Below, one piece after another: positions 17,546 through 26,860 of a stretch of 64,000 bases of DNA. This stretch comes from Azospira sp. I13. Lineage in GTDB: Bacteria; Pseudomonadota; Gammaproteobacteria; Burkholderiales; Rhodocyclaceae. Numbering within the stretch: position 1 is the stretch's first letter; every line of letters starts with the position of its first letter. The stretch is from assembly GCF_003112695.1 (NCBI RefSeq), contig NZ_BFBP01000014.1, positions 1 to 64,000 on the forward strand. The letters run 5' to 3'. Both the position numbers and the translations under genes were made by a program. The notes beneath the pieces were generated by a model. The model saw nothing but the letters and a program-made list of their open reading frames with translations, made no database searches and had not been told where the DNA came from.

Positions 17546-18873
17546 GACCCAAAAGGATGAGCAACCCAACGCTGAGTGGTCGCCTCATACGCTGGCTCGC
17601 TTCGCTGAGTTTGGGGGTCCTGGGATGTTTGTGCCTCGGAGTTTATTTCTCGGTCAAAGCCAACCTTGAAGCACAACAGGATCTGCGTCTTGAAAAGCTA
17701 AGTACGGCGATTCATCACCTGTTTGAAGAAACACCGGCACACCGGCAACCAGGGGCGCTTGAGCACGACCTGGAAGATCTTCTGAAAATCAATCGGGACT
17801 CCCATCTCAAGTTAATCGATCGGCAGGGTGGGGCACGCTTCATTTCGACGCCGAGTGCATGGCCATCAAAAGCTCGTTTTTATTCGCTTGCGCTCCCCGA
17901 CAAAGCCCAGAGGACAAATTTCTCTATTGCCGAGTTGGCGCTCGATATCGCACCCGATGAGGCGATTCTGGCTCGCCTCGCAGTCATCCTCTGGGGCGCT
18001 GCATTAATCGGAAGTACCGCAATCACACTAGGTGGCTACCTGATCGTTTATTTTGGACTGGCTCCCATTCGGACGCTAGCTGAGCAAACGCACAGCCTCG
18101 TGGTCCTTTCCCTCGACAAGCGGTTAGAGACAGAAGGGATTCCTGCCGAGCTACAAGTTCTCGTCGATCAATTCAACGATTTGCTGAACCGATTGGAAAG
18201 AGCTTATCAACAGCTCGAAGGGTTCAATGCTGATGTGGCGCACGAACTGAGAACCCCATTGGCAAACATCATCGCCAGTAGCGAGTTGGCCTTGCGTGGT
18301 AACGACAAGGACGAGCACCTGCGCGATTGTATCGGTTCGAATCTCGAAGAAATGCACAGGCTGTCGGGCATCATCAATGACATGCTATTCCTGTCACATG
18401 CCGACCGGGGTGCCAAAGCCCGGCGGATTCCCGTCCCAAGCCTTGCCCAGCTTTGTGCCGAAGTAGCCGACTACTACGAAGCGGTACTGCTCGATTCCGA
18501 CCTCCAATGGTCTATCGAAGGTGATGCATCAGGACAGTACGATGCAGCACTGCTGCGGCGAGTTCTATCCAATCTTCTGAATAATGCGGCCCGGCATGCC
18601 GATCACGGAAGTTCAATCGTGATTCGTATTGCTATGGAAAATAACGGACAGGTCAAGCTCTCGGTGATCAACCGAGGTGAACCGATTCCTGCTATGAGCC
18701 TGGCTCATATCTTTGATCGCTTTTTCCGCGTAGATGCATCGCGTAGCCAAGGCCATCAGAATCATGGACTGGGCCTCTCCATCGTTAGCGCGATTGCCCG
18801 GATGCATGATGGAAAAGCCTTTGCAGAATCCGCCCACGGCAAGACTGAAATAGGCGTACGGCTGGCCTGCTGA
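17542..18873 (+). CDS. czcS: CzcS/CusS-type heavy-metal sensor histidine kinase
   Basis: The 443-residue inner-membrane kinase has two membrane spans (WLASLSLGVLGCLCLGVYFS near the start and LAVILWGAALIGSTAITLGG at about residue 150). These flank a periplasmic sensor of about 120 residues. HAMP, HisKA (phospho-His in FNADVAHELRTPLANI) and HATPase_c domains (NLLNNAARHAD, GLGLSIVSAIARMH) follow. This is the heavy-metal sensor kinase layout. The start overlaps the end of czcR; an internal ATG five codons on is an alternative. Confidence 0.9.
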   Translation: MRPKRMSNPTLSGRLIRWLASLSLGVLGCLCLGVYFSVKANLEAQQDLRLEKLSTAIHHLFEETPAHRQPGALEHDLEDLLKINRDSHLKLIDRQGGARFISTPSAWPSKARFYSLALPDKAQRTNFSIAELALDIAPDEAILARLAVILWGAALIGSTAITLGGYLIVYFGLAPIRTLAEQTHSLVVLSLDKRLETEGIPAELQVLVDQFNDLLNRLERAYQQLEGFNADVAHELRTPLANIIASSELALRGNDKDEHLRDCIGSNLEEMHRLSGIINDMLFLSHADRGAKARRIPVPSLAQLCAEVADYYEAVLLDSDLQWSIEGDASGQYDAALLRRVLSNLLNNAARHADHGSSIVIRIAMENNGQVKLSVINRGEPIPAMSLAHIFDRFFRVDASRSQGHQNHGLGLSIVSAIARMHDGKAFAESAHGKTEIGVRLAC

Positions 18874-18905
18874 TGGGGCCCCGCTGTCGACCACCAAAGG
18901 TGGTT

Positions 18906-21146
18906 TTAGTCTTTGGTTTGCGGTACTGAGACTCGTAACATACGTAGGCCGTTCGCAACGACCAGCAGGCTGGCTCCCATGTCGGCAAATACAGCCATCC
19001 ACATGGTTGCGCTACCAAACAGCGCCAATCCCAAAAATACGACCTTGATCCCCAACGCCAAGGAGATGTTCTGCCAGAGTACGGCATGCGTACGTCGCGA
19101 CAACCGAATTGTTTCCGGAATCCGCCGCAAATCGTCATTCATGATCACCACATCGGCAGCTTCCATGGCCGTATCCGTACCGGCGGCCCCCATGGCAACA
19201 CCGATATCGGCTCGTGCCAAGGCGGGCGCATCGTTGATACCGTCGCCGGTCATCGCAGTCGGGCCAAGACGGACCTGTAGTTCCTCAATCGCGGCCAGCT
19301 TGTCTTCCGGAAGCAGATTGCCTCGTGCATCATCGATGCCAGCCTGGCGAGCAATACTGGCCGCAGTCGCCACGTTGTCACCGGTGAGCATGACCGATGT
19401 GACACCAAGGCGATGCAGATCAGTGATCGCTTCCCGAGAACTCTCCTTGATGGTGTCGGCTACCGCAAAGATGGCCAGGACCCGATCCTCGGTAGCCAGC
19501 AGGGTAGCCGTTCGCCCTTGGTTTTCATGAACGGCTAGACGCGCCTCAATCTCCGGGCTGCACAACCCCCGATCCTCGATAAGACGGTGGTTGCCCAGTA
19601 TCAAGGTATGTCCATCCAGGCGGGCTTCTATGCCGCGCCCTGGAAGAGCAGTGAAGTCGGTAAGGCCGTTTTCGGGCAGCTTTAGGCCGGCAGCGATAGC
19701 CTTTGACACAGGATGATCCGAATGACCAGCCAAGCTGGCGGCCCAGGAAAGAACCTTCATCTCCGGTTCAGAGGGGGTCAGCACCTCCTTAGCCACTAGC
19801 CGAGGCTTGCCTTCAGTGATCGTGCCTGTCTTGTCGAGAGCGATTGCGCGCAGTTTGCGGGCCTCTTCCAGATAGACGCCACCTTTGATCAGGATACCGC
19901 GCTGAGCGGCTGCGGCTAGTCCGCCGACAACTGTAACCGGCGTAGCGATGACCAGCGCACAGGGACAGGCAATCACCAGGAGAACCAGCGCTTTGTAGAG
20001 CGCCTGTGTCCACGTCCAGTCGAGCAACCAGGGACCTCCGGTGGCCACTGCTACGGCTATCACAAAGATTGTCGGCGTATAGATGGCGGCAAAGCGATCA
20101 ACAAATCTCTGGGTGGGGGCCCGCGTGCCCTGAGCTGCCTCCACGGCATGGATGATGCGTGCCAATGTTGTGTTATTGGCGGCAGCCGTCACCTCAAATT
20201 CCAGCGTGCCGGTCTCGTTGATGGTGCCGGCAAAAACAGGATCACCGGTGGATTTGTCTACCGGAATGCTCTCGCCGGTAACCGGCGCCTGATTGACTGC
20301 GCTACTGCCTCCCGTTACCCGTCCATCCAGCGGAATGCGGGTACCAGGCTTTACCCGTGCCTGCGCTCCGATGACAACCTTGTCGGCCAGAGTTTCCAGC
20401 CAGGAGCCGTCGTTCTGGCGAATCTCAGCGGTTTCCGGGGTCAAGGCGAGCAACCCTGTGATGGCATTGCGTGCCCGATCAACGGAACGGGCCTCAATTA
20501 ATTCGGCGATAGAGTAGAGCGCCATGACCATGGCAGCCTCCGGCCATTGACCGATTAGGAATGCACCGGTCACAGCGACACCCATCAGGGCGTTCATGTT
20601 CAACTGACCCCGGCGCAATGCGGCCAGTCCTTTGCGATAGGTGGAAAATCCGGAGAAAGCTATGGCAGCCGCGGCCAACGCCATCCCCAGCCCTTTGAAC
20701 GGCAGGGTATCGGGTGCAAAGAAATCCAACGCCTCGGCACCGATGGCCAATGCCAAGGCGATGAGCGCCTTACTGATCTCGCCGAGGCCCGTTGGTGTTT
20801 CAGCCTTCTGTTCCATTCCGATGGGCTGCACTTCAAAACCAAGCTGGCGAATGGCCTGTAGGGCGCTTTCCAGGGGAGGCTGCTCTCCGTCGATGGTCAG
20901 GGTCCGGGCCGCCAGTTCGAAGCGTAGTGACCGAATCCCCTCGATTCCTGCTAATACCTTACGGATATCGCTTTCTTCGTTCGGGCAGTCCATGGCGGGA
21001 ATCCGAAAAGCTCGCGTATTCCCCAAGGAGGTGGATATGGCGACATCCGACATATCCTGAATGGAGGTTGTGCCGGCCGCACAGTTACCTGAACATGTGC
21101 AACGTTCAGATTCATTGGATCGGTGTTTTTCAGCATGGGTGAGCAT
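18906..21146 (-). CDS. cadA: Zn/Cd/Pb-exporting P1B-type ATPase
   Basis: The 746-residue pump has a Cys-containing N terminus (ERCTCSGNCAAG), one heavy-metal-associated domain with the MDCPNEE motif of Cd/Zn/Pb ATPases, then the CPC membrane motif (VIACPCALVIATPV). The phosphorylation site DKTGTITEGK, the MLTGDN hinge and GDGINDAPAL follow. It exports divalent cations from the cytoplasm using ATP. The leftward promoter at 21171-21201 has the long spacer and dyad of a MerR-type target, and the CadR gene lies just across the divergent region, so CadR control is very likely. Confidence 0.92.
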   Translation of the reverse strand: MLTHAEKHRSNESERCTCSGNCAAGTTSIQDMSDVAISTSLGNTRAFRIPAMDCPNEESDIRKVLAGIEGIRSLRFELAARTLTIDGEQPPLESALQAIRQLGFEVQPIGMEQKAETPTGLGEISKALIALALAIGAEALDFFAPDTLPFKGLGMALAAAAIAFSGFSTYRKGLAALRRGQLNMNALMGVAVTGAFLIGQWPEAAMVMALYSIAELIEARSVDRARNAITGLLALTPETAEIRQNDGSWLETLADKVVIGAQARVKPGTRIPLDGRVTGGSSAVNQAPVTGESIPVDKSTGDPVFAGTINETGTLEFEVTAAANNTTLARIIHAVEAAQGTRAPTQRFVDRFAAIYTPTIFVIAVAVATGGPWLLDWTWTQALYKALVLLVIACPCALVIATPVTVVGGLAAAAQRGILIKGGVYLEEARKLRAIALDKTGTITEGKPRLVAKEVLTPSEPEMKVLSWAASLAGHSDHPVSKAIAAGLKLPENGLTDFTALPGRGIEARLDGHTLILGNHRLIEDRGLCSPEIEARLAVHENQGRTATLLATEDRVLAIFAVADTIKESSREAITDLHRLGVTSVMLTGDNVATAASIARQAGIDDARGNLLPEDKLAAIEELQVRLGPTAMTGDGINDAPALARADIGVAMGAAGTDTAMEAADVVIMNDDLRRIPETIRLSRRTHAVLWQNISLALGIKVVFLGLALFGSATMWMAVFADMGASLLVVANGLRMLRVSVPQTKD

Positions 21147-21170
21147 GACAATCTCCTAGTTGTTGATGCC

Positions 21171-21212
21171 ATTAAAAACCCTTGAGTCACTTCAAGGTCA
21201 AGCGGCTACAAT
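21171..21212. promoter_or_regulatory. Overlapping divergent MerR-type promoters with a shared CadR dyad
   Basis: On the minus strand, -35 TTGACC (21196-21201) and -10 TTTAAT (21171-21176) are separated by 19 bp and drive cadA. On the plus strand, -35 TTGAGT (21182-21187) and -10 TACAAT (21207-21212) are also 19 bp apart and drive ynfA-cadR. The shared spacer holds the dyad ACCTTGAAGTGACTCAAGGGT, read on the minus strand. A 19-bp spacer with a central dyad is the MerR-family activation signature. Confidence 0.7.
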
Positions 21213-21234
21213 AAAAAGAGCCAAGGAGAAGGGC

Positions 21235-21570
21235 ATGTTGGAGTTCCTGAAGATATTGAGTCTTTTCATCGTCACCGCGCTGGCTGAAATCGTCGGTTGC
21301 TACTTGCCCTGGTTGGTGCTGACGCAGGGGCGACAGCGTTGGCTTCTGATCCCGGCTGCCGTGTCACTGGCTTTATTTGCTTGGCTCCTTACATTGCATC
21401 CAGGCGCCGCTGGTCGCATCTACGCTGCTTATGGCGGCGTCTATGTTGCGATCGCCTTGCTGTGGCTATGGCGGGTTGATGGAATCCCCCTGACACGTTG
21501 GGACCTGCTGGGCAGTGCCATATGCCTCGGCGGCATGGCTATCATCGCGCTACAGCCGAGCAGGGCTTGA
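21235..21570 (+). CDS. YnfA/UPF0060 family small membrane protein
   Basis: The 111-residue protein has four hydrophobic helices and the family pattern [15 protein letters not shown] in the first helix and [20 protein letters not shown] in the third. AAGGAG precedes the ATG at 21235. YnfA-type proteins are small multidrug-resistance-like membrane proteins whose substrate is poorly defined; they recur in metal-resistance cassettes between cadA and cadR-like genes. It is probably co-transcribed with cadR (22-bp gap). Confidence 0.85.
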   Translation: MLEFLKILSLFIVTALAEIVGCYLPWLVLTQGRQRWLLIPAAVSLALFAWLLTLHPGAAGRIYAAYGGVYVAIALLWLWRVDGIPLTRWDLLGSAICLGGMAIIALQPSRA

Positions 21571-21592
21571 TAGGCGAACTAGGGAGGCTGCA

Positions 21593-22057
21593 ATGAAAAT
21601 TGGCGAACTGGCGCGTTTGGCGAGAAGTAATGTGGACACAATCCGCTACTATGAGCGCGAAGGATTGTTGCCGGAGCCTGGGCGGAGCGAGGGGAATTAC
21701 CGTATCTATGGGTCAATGCACCTGGAGCGACTGACGTTCATTCGGCATTGTCGTGGCTTGGACATGACACTTGATGAGATTCGAACACTGCTGCACTTCA
21801 AGGAATCGCCAGAAGAAAACTGTGGTGAGGTAAACCGCTTACTGGATGAGCATATCGGGCATGTCGTCCGTCGAATTGGTGAACTCCAAGTGCTGGAAAA
21901 GCAGCTTCTTGAGCTGCGCAGCCGTTGTCCCGACGACCGTCGCCCCTCAACTTGCGGGATTCTTGAAGGACTGTCTCAATCAGGAATCGGCGTGGAGCCG
22001 ACGGGAAATCACATTTCCGGCGTACACGGCACCGCATTAAAGTCCCCCAAGGTATAG
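21593..22057 (+). CDS. cadR: CadR/PbrR-type MerR-family metal-responsive activator
   Basis: The 154-residue protein has an N-terminal MerR HTH (MKIGELARLARSNVDTIRYY) and dimer helix. Metal-binding cysteines lie at about residues 77 (EENCGEV), 112 (RSRCPDD) and 121 (STCGIL), the three-cysteine arrangement of Cd/Pb-responsive regulators. GGGAGG precedes the ATG. The C-terminal tail lacks the His stretch seen in some CadR proteins. It would untwist the 19-bp-spacer promoters at 21171-21212 when metal binds, inducing cadA and its own operon. Its stop is only 4 bp from the recombinase start. Confidence 0.9.
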   Translation: MKIGELARLARSNVDTIRYYEREGLLPEPGRSEGNYRIYGSMHLERLTFIRHCRGLDMTLDEIRTLLHFKESPEENCGEVNRLLDEHIGHVVRRIGELQVLEKQLLELRSRCPDDRRPSTCGILEGLSQSGIGVEPTGNHISGVHGTALKSPKV

Positions 22058-22061
22058 AGGG

Positions 22062-23345
22062 ATGAGTCAGGTCGATCTCTACCTTGGCGCGGCCGAACGG
22101 GCCAATACCCGGCGCAGCTATGCATCAGCCATCCAGCACTTCGAGATTGAGTGGGGAGGCTTGTTACCGGCAACTATCGACTCGATTGCCCGCTACCTGG
22201 CTGCGTATGCCGAATCACTGTCACTGAACACACTGAAGCACCGCCTTGCGGCGCTGTCCCGCTGGCACCAGGATCATGGCTTTCCGGACCCGACCAAGGC
22301 TCCGAAGATTCGGCAACTCTTGAAGGGCATTCGGACCCTGCATCCGGCCCAGGAAAAGCGGGCCAAGCCGCTGGAACTGGAAATCCTCCACGGTGTTACC
22401 GACTGGCTGACGACGGCCACGGCTGCAGCTGTCCGCCAAGGAGATACTGCCGGCACCCTGCGACTTAAGCGGGATCGGGCCCTGGTTCTCCTCGGGTTCT
22501 GGCGCGGGTTCCGCTCCGATGAACTGGCCAACCTTCGCATTGAATTCATCGAAATCAAACCCGGTGAGGGGCTGACCTGCTTTTTGCCCCGCAGCAAGGG
22601 GGATCGCAACCTGGAAGGCCGGAGCTACTCTTGCCCAGCCTTGTCCCGGCTGTGTCCAGTCGAGGCGGTCGAAGACTGGCTGGCCTTGTCCCAACTGACA
22701 GCAGGGCCGCTATTCCGCAAGATTGATCGCTGGGGGCACCTATCCGAGGCCGAACTGACCCCGAGCAGCATCATTCCTATACTTCGAAGGTTATTGAGCC
22801 AGGCAGGTGTGGCCGATGCCGACGCCTTCAGCAGCCACTCGCTGCGCCGTGGCTTCGCCCAGTGGGCGGGCATGAGCGGCTGGGACCTCCGGGAGCTGAT
22901 GAATTACGTGGGCTGGCGTGATGTGAAGGCTGCCATGCGCTATCTGGATGGGGTCAGCACCGATCAGAAGGCGCGTTTCGAGCAGGGCTTGGATCGGGTG
23001 CTCCCAGAAAAGCAGCCTGTTTTGCCCCCGCAACTGCCAAGCCTGCCCAAGGTCACCCTCACAACGATCGAGGTTTCCATCGATCTGTCCGCCTTCAACG
23101 GCGGTCGACGCGGTGTCGCCAATGCCTTACGGGACATGGCGAGTACCTGCCTTGCCCGATTTCAGGCGCAACCGCTGGACCAGGATGGTCGTCGATATCA
23201 AATCTCCGTCCCGACCCCATCGACAGATGTCCTGGACGATCATCTCTACGCATTGCTCGATGAACTCCATCGTATTGCCGACACCCGTGAGTGCTTTCTG
23301 GAGGTAGTCTGCCGCGATCCGGCCACTGGCAGGCACTGGGATTGA
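22062..23345 (+). CDS. tnpI: Transposon tyrosine recombinase (TnpI-like), with extra C-terminal domain
   Basis: The 427-residue protein has a core-binding domain (residues about 1-100) and a catalytic domain holding a complete active site: Arg151 (GFRSDEL), Lys179 (LPRSKGD), His259 and Arg262 (HSLRR), Trp285 (VGWRD) and Tyr294 (MRYLDG). Such enzymes resolve the cointegrates made by Tn3-family transposition. About 110 residues follow the tyrosine and form a separate, unrecognised C-terminal part. It starts 4 bp after cadR and ends 6 bp before tnpA, so there is no room for a recombination site directly upstream, unlike Tn4430-type tnpI. Confidence 0.85.
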   Translation: MSQVDLYLGAAERANTRRSYASAIQHFEIEWGGLLPATIDSIARYLAAYAESLSLNTLKHRLAALSRWHQDHGFPDPTKAPKIRQLLKGIRTLHPAQEKRAKPLELEILHGVTDWLTTATAAAVRQGDTAGTLRLKRDRALVLLGFWRGFRSDELANLRIEFIEIKPGEGLTCFLPRSKGDRNLEGRSYSCPALSRLCPVEAVEDWLALSQLTAGPLFRKIDRWGHLSEAELTPSSIIPILRRLLSQAGVADADAFSSHSLRRGFAQWAGMSGWDLRELMNYVGWRDVKAAMRYLDGVSTDQKARFEQGLDRVLPEKQPVLPPQLPSLPKVTLTTIEVSIDLSAFNGGRRGVANALRDMASTCLARFQAQPLDQDGRRYQISVPTPSTDVLDDHLYALLDELHRIADTRECFLEVVCRDPATGRHWD

Positions 23346-23351
23346 TGCTAC

Positions 23352-26300
23352 ATGACCCAGCTTCACGAGACCGCATATCCCCGCTTGAAAGCTGATCCAT
23401 CGGCACAGGATCTCGCCGAGATTTATACCCTGACGCCCGATGAAATCGCTTTCATCGACAAGACCGTAAAGCGGCCCGTTGCCCGCGCAGCAGTCTTCAT
23501 CTACCTGAAACTGTTTCAGCGCCTTGGGTACTTTGTCCATATCAAGGATGTGCCGGCGGCGATTCGCCAGCATATTGTGGCCCAAACGGGGCACCGACCA
23601 GCAAGGTTTGACGAACTCCGACAGTTCGACCGTACGACAACGCGCACGGCATTGATCGCAGCACTTCGACGCTACCTGAATGTTCGTCCTCTGGACGACC
23701 AAGGGCGTGCCTGGTTGCGACATATCGCTGAAACAGCAGCAGACAGCCGGCATGTTGTAGCAGACATCGTCAACGTAATGCTTGAAGAACTGGTTCATCA
23801 TCGCTACGAATTACCTGGTTTCTCCACGCTTGATCGGCTAGCCATCCAGGCCCGGGAGAAAATCCACGATGTCCATTTTGCGAGTATTACCGATCAACTT
23901 GATGCCAAGGTAAAAGCCTTGATCGACAGCCTGTTCAAGGTCAAGTCGGGCGATACCAGCAGCACCTGGAATCTACTCAAGCGAGAACCGAAGAAACCGA
24001 CCAATAAGGAAACCCGCTCCTACCTTCAGCATATCCGTCGGCTCCAGCTACTGGTCGACCAACTGCCAAAACCGGATATCCCCGTCCCAAAGCTCAAGCA
24101 GTATCGCTATATCGCCCGCTCGTTGGATGCGACGGAAATGGCGGAACTGAGGCCACAGAAACGCTACGCACTGGCCGTCATCTATATCCGTTCGCAATTT
24201 GCCCAGACGCTCGACGATGCTGCCGACCTATTCGTCCGTATGCTTCAGAACCTGGATAACCAGGCACGCAACAAGCTAGGCGAATACCAGCAGGAACACC
24301 AGCAGCGGACCGACCGCCTGATCGGGCAATTGAAAGAGATGTTGCTGGCCTATCGGATCGACGGTACGGATCATCAACGCGTGGAGGCCATCGGTGGCAG
24401 CCTGATAGCCAATGTCGATGACCTGGTAGCCATCTGTGATGAGCACATGGCTTATGCGGGGCGTAATCATCTGCCGTTCCTCGTCCAACCCTATAAGGTT
24501 GTTCGTGCCCAGTTGCTAAACTGCATCGAGATCGTCAATCCCCAGAGCAGCAGCGAGGATGACACCTTGATCCGGATGATGGCAGCGTTGCAGGCGCTGC
24601 GTGGCACCCGCCATGAAATCGTCCCACTGTCCTTAGTTGGGCTGAATGCTGAGGAAGATTTCCTATGGCTACCTACGGCTTGGCGAAAACTGGTCGTCTC
24701 TGAACGTGCCGATGGGCAGATCGTTGCCCTCAACCGCCGTTACTTTGAGCTGGCGGTCCTGTATGCGATCCGTGATGAATTGAAATCGGGTGATCTGTTC
24801 ATCCAGCATGGCGAGCGCTACGACGACTACCGGGAGCAACTGGTTGACGACGATACTCTGAATTCTGAGTTGGCCCAGTACGGCGAAGTGACCGGTGTCG
24901 AAACCGACCCCAGAGCCTTTACGGAGACCTTGAAGGCGGCTTTGTTGGAGACCGCCGAAGCCGTCGATGCAGAGTTTCCGGACAACGCCTATGCCGAAAT
25001 CGTCGATGGTCGGCTAATCCTGAAGAAGCCACCAGCCAGCGAACTACCGCCTGGCATCAGGACAATCGACCTGCTGATCACTGAGCATCTGGAGAACATC
25101 AGCATTGTTGACGTACTGATCGACACGGAGCGCTGGCTGCAACTGCACAAGCTATTCCGTCCCTTGATGGGAACAGAGAGTCGGATCGAGGAATTGCGTC
25201 CAAGAGTAATCAGTACCTTGTTCTGTTATGGCTGTAACCTTGGGCCCACTCAGACAGCACGTTCAATTCGAGGGATGAGCCGCAAGCAGATTGCCTGGCT
25301 CAACATCAAGTACATCACGGAAGAGGTACTGGAAAAGGCCATCGTCAAGGTTATCAACGCCTATAACAAGTTCGAATTGCCCAGCTACTGGGGTTCAGGC
25401 AAGCATGCCTCGGCCGACGGCACGAAATGGAACCTCTACGAGCAGAACCTGATTTCCGAGCACCACATCCGCTACGGCGGCTATGGCGGCATCGGCTACT
25501 ACCATGTCTCCGACAAGTTCATCGCGCTGTTCAGTCACTTCATTTCCTGCGGCACCTACGAGGGTACGCACATCCTCGATGGGTTGATGACCAACACCTC
25601 AGATGTCCGGCCGGATACCATCCATGGCGACACCCAGGCCCAGAGCTACACGGTGTTTGCGCTTTCCCATCTCTTAGGCATTAAGCTGATGCCGCGCATC
25701 CGTGGCATCAAGGATCTGGTGTTTCATCGGCCCGAGAGTAACAAGAGGTTCGTCCATATCGATCGTCTTTTCAGCGACGACATCAACTGGCAGATGATCG
25801 AAACCCATCTGCCAGATATGCTGCGCGTGGCTGTCTCGATCAAGCTTGGAAAGATTTCAGCATCGGCTATCCTGCGCCGCCTCGGTACTTACAGCCGAAA
25901 GAACAAGCTGTATTTCGCCTTTAAGGAACTCGGCAAGGTAGTCCGAACCATGTTCCTGCTGAAATATGTTGGTGACGTTGAACTGCGCCGGCTCATCCAC
26001 GCAGAAACCAACAAGTCGGAGCAATTCAATGGCTTTGCGAAAAAACTCTTCTTCGGTGGAGAAGGGGAGATCGCCGAAAACCTGCGCCACGAACAGCGCA
26101 AGGTCATCAAATACAACCATCTGATCGCCAACATGGTCATCTTGCACAATGTGGTGGGGATGAGTCGGGTCCTAAAGCAACTACGAGCCGAAGGTTCTCT
26201 GATCAACCAGGAAGTGTTGGCTGGGCTGGCGCCATACCGGCTGGAGCACATCAATCGTTTTGGTGACTACGTGCTGGATTTCCGACGTAAGGCCGCGGTG

Positions 26301-26354
26301 CTAGATGATGGGTTCCGAATTTTGGAGGCTGAATCAGCAAACCAAGGTCAATGA
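23352..26354 (+). CDS. tnpA: Tn3-family transposase TnpA
   Basis: The 1000-residue length is the full Tn3 transposase size. The N-terminal region (DEIAFIDKTVKRPVARAAVF) is the DUF4158 DNA-binding segment. The RNase H-like catalytic core has Asp689 (ASADGTKW) and Asp760 (IHGDTQAQS), with the catalytic Glu in HAETNKSEQFNGF (885 or 889). The C terminus has the family NHLIANMVILHNVVGM block. It recognises the 38-bp-type ends and performs replicative transposition with 5-bp duplications, as seen here. No frameshift is visible, so it should be active. Confidence 0.95.
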   Translation: MTQLHETAYPRLKADPSAQDLAEIYTLTPDEIAFIDKTVKRPVARAAVFIYLKLFQRLGYFVHIKDVPAAIRQHIVAQTGHRPARFDELRQFDRTTTRTALIAALRRYLNVRPLDDQGRAWLRHIAETAADSRHVVADIVNVMLEELVHHRYELPGFSTLDRLAIQAREKIHDVHFASITDQLDAKVKALIDSLFKVKSGDTSSTWNLLKREPKKPTNKETRSYLQHIRRLQLLVDQLPKPDIPVPKLKQYRYIARSLDATEMAELRPQKRYALAVIYIRSQFAQTLDDAADLFVRMLQNLDNQARNKLGEYQQEHQQRTDRLIGQLKEMLLAYRIDGTDHQRVEAIGGSLIANVDDLVAICDEHMAYAGRNHLPFLVQPYKVVRAQLLNCIEIVNPQSSSEDDTLIRMMAALQALRGTRHEIVPLSLVGLNAEEDFLWLPTAWRKLVVSERADGQIVALNRRYFELAVLYAIRDELKSGDLFIQHGERYDDYREQLVDDDTLNSELAQYGEVTGVETDPRAFTETLKAALLETAEAVDAEFPDNAYAEIVDGRLILKKPPASELPPGIRTIDLLITEHLENISIVDVLIDTERWLQLHKLFRPLMGTESRIEELRPRVISTLFCYGCNLGPTQTARSIRGMSRKQIAWLNIKYITEEVLEKAIVKVINAYNKFELPSYWGSGKHASADGTKWNLYEQNLISEHHIRYGGYGGIGYYHVSDKFIALFSHFISCGTYEGTHILDGLMTNTSDVRPDTIHGDTQAQSYTVFALSHLLGIKLMPRIRGIKDLVFHRPESNKRFVHIDRLFSDDINWQMIETHLPDMLRVAVSIKLGKISASAILRRLGTYSRKNKLYFAFKELGKVVRTMFLLKYVGDVELRRLIHAETNKSEQFNGFAKKLFFGGEGEIAENLRHEQRKVIKYNHLIANMVILHNVVGMSRVLKQLRAEGSLINQEVLAGLAPYRLEHINRFGDYVLDFRRKAAVLDDGFRILEAESANQGQ

Positions 26355-26429
26355 CTATTGATTTCTTCAGGAAAAATCCCAATATCATGAATTGCCATGC
26401 ACGTGCGTGGTTACTTTTGGGAGATGCTC

Positions 26430-26762
26430 ATGAGCAAGACACTGACCACCAATGGTTCCGTTACGATGAAGAATCTTAATGGGACCTCGGACAAGGACTG
26501 TAAGTGCGGATCTTGGTTGGACCACTGGAAGGTCTTCACCAAGGTTTCCTCAACGCCAACATGTCATGTAGCGGGGTGCAATTCACTGGCGGAGGTAGGG
26601 GCGCACGTAATACTGCCGAAGCTTGATAATGAAGCACTTCGAAAACTCAACTACATTGCACCGATGTGCAAGTCGCACAACGGCCAGCCAGACACAGAGT
26701 TCAGATCCAAGCCCGACAGCATTTTCGTCAGCGCAAATAAGGCGCTGACCTGCGGAACCTAA
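26430..26762 (+). CDS. Small Cys/His-rich protein of unknown function between tnpA and the right end
   Basis: The 110-residue protein has a zinc-ligand pattern: CKCGSWLDHWKVFT, then CHVAGCNSLAEVGAHVILP and YIAPMCKSHN. The spacing of the CxC, CxxxC, AH and CxxH elements resembles an HNH-type or treble-clef zinc fold, but a confident nuclease motif is not visible. The ATG at 26430 has GGGAG seven bases upstream. Most Tn3 elements have tnpA abutting the terminal repeat, so this gene is an added passenger. I do not assign a function. Confidence 0.6.
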   Translation: MSKTLTTNGSVTMKNLNGTSDKDCKCGSWLDHWKVFTKVSSTPTCHVAGCNSLAEVGAHVILPKLDNEALRKLNYIAPMCKSHNGQPDTEFRSKPDSIFVSANKALTCGT

Positions 26763-26781
26763 GCCTCAATTGATGAGAAGA

Positions 26782-26811
26782 GGGTAAGGCCAGTCAAAAC
26801 CAGCCTTACCC
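26782..26811 (+). terminator. Hairpin after the Cys/His-rich gene, possible terminator
   Basis: GGGTAAGGC (26782-26790) and GCCTTACCC (26803-26811) make a perfect 9-bp stem 20 bp past the stop codon. The following bases are A/C-rich rather than T-rich, so termination strength is uncertain. Confidence 0.45.
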
Positions 26812-26860
26812 AAAACCAAGTTATTTTCCTTTTACGAACAATAAATTAAGTTGTTTTTTT

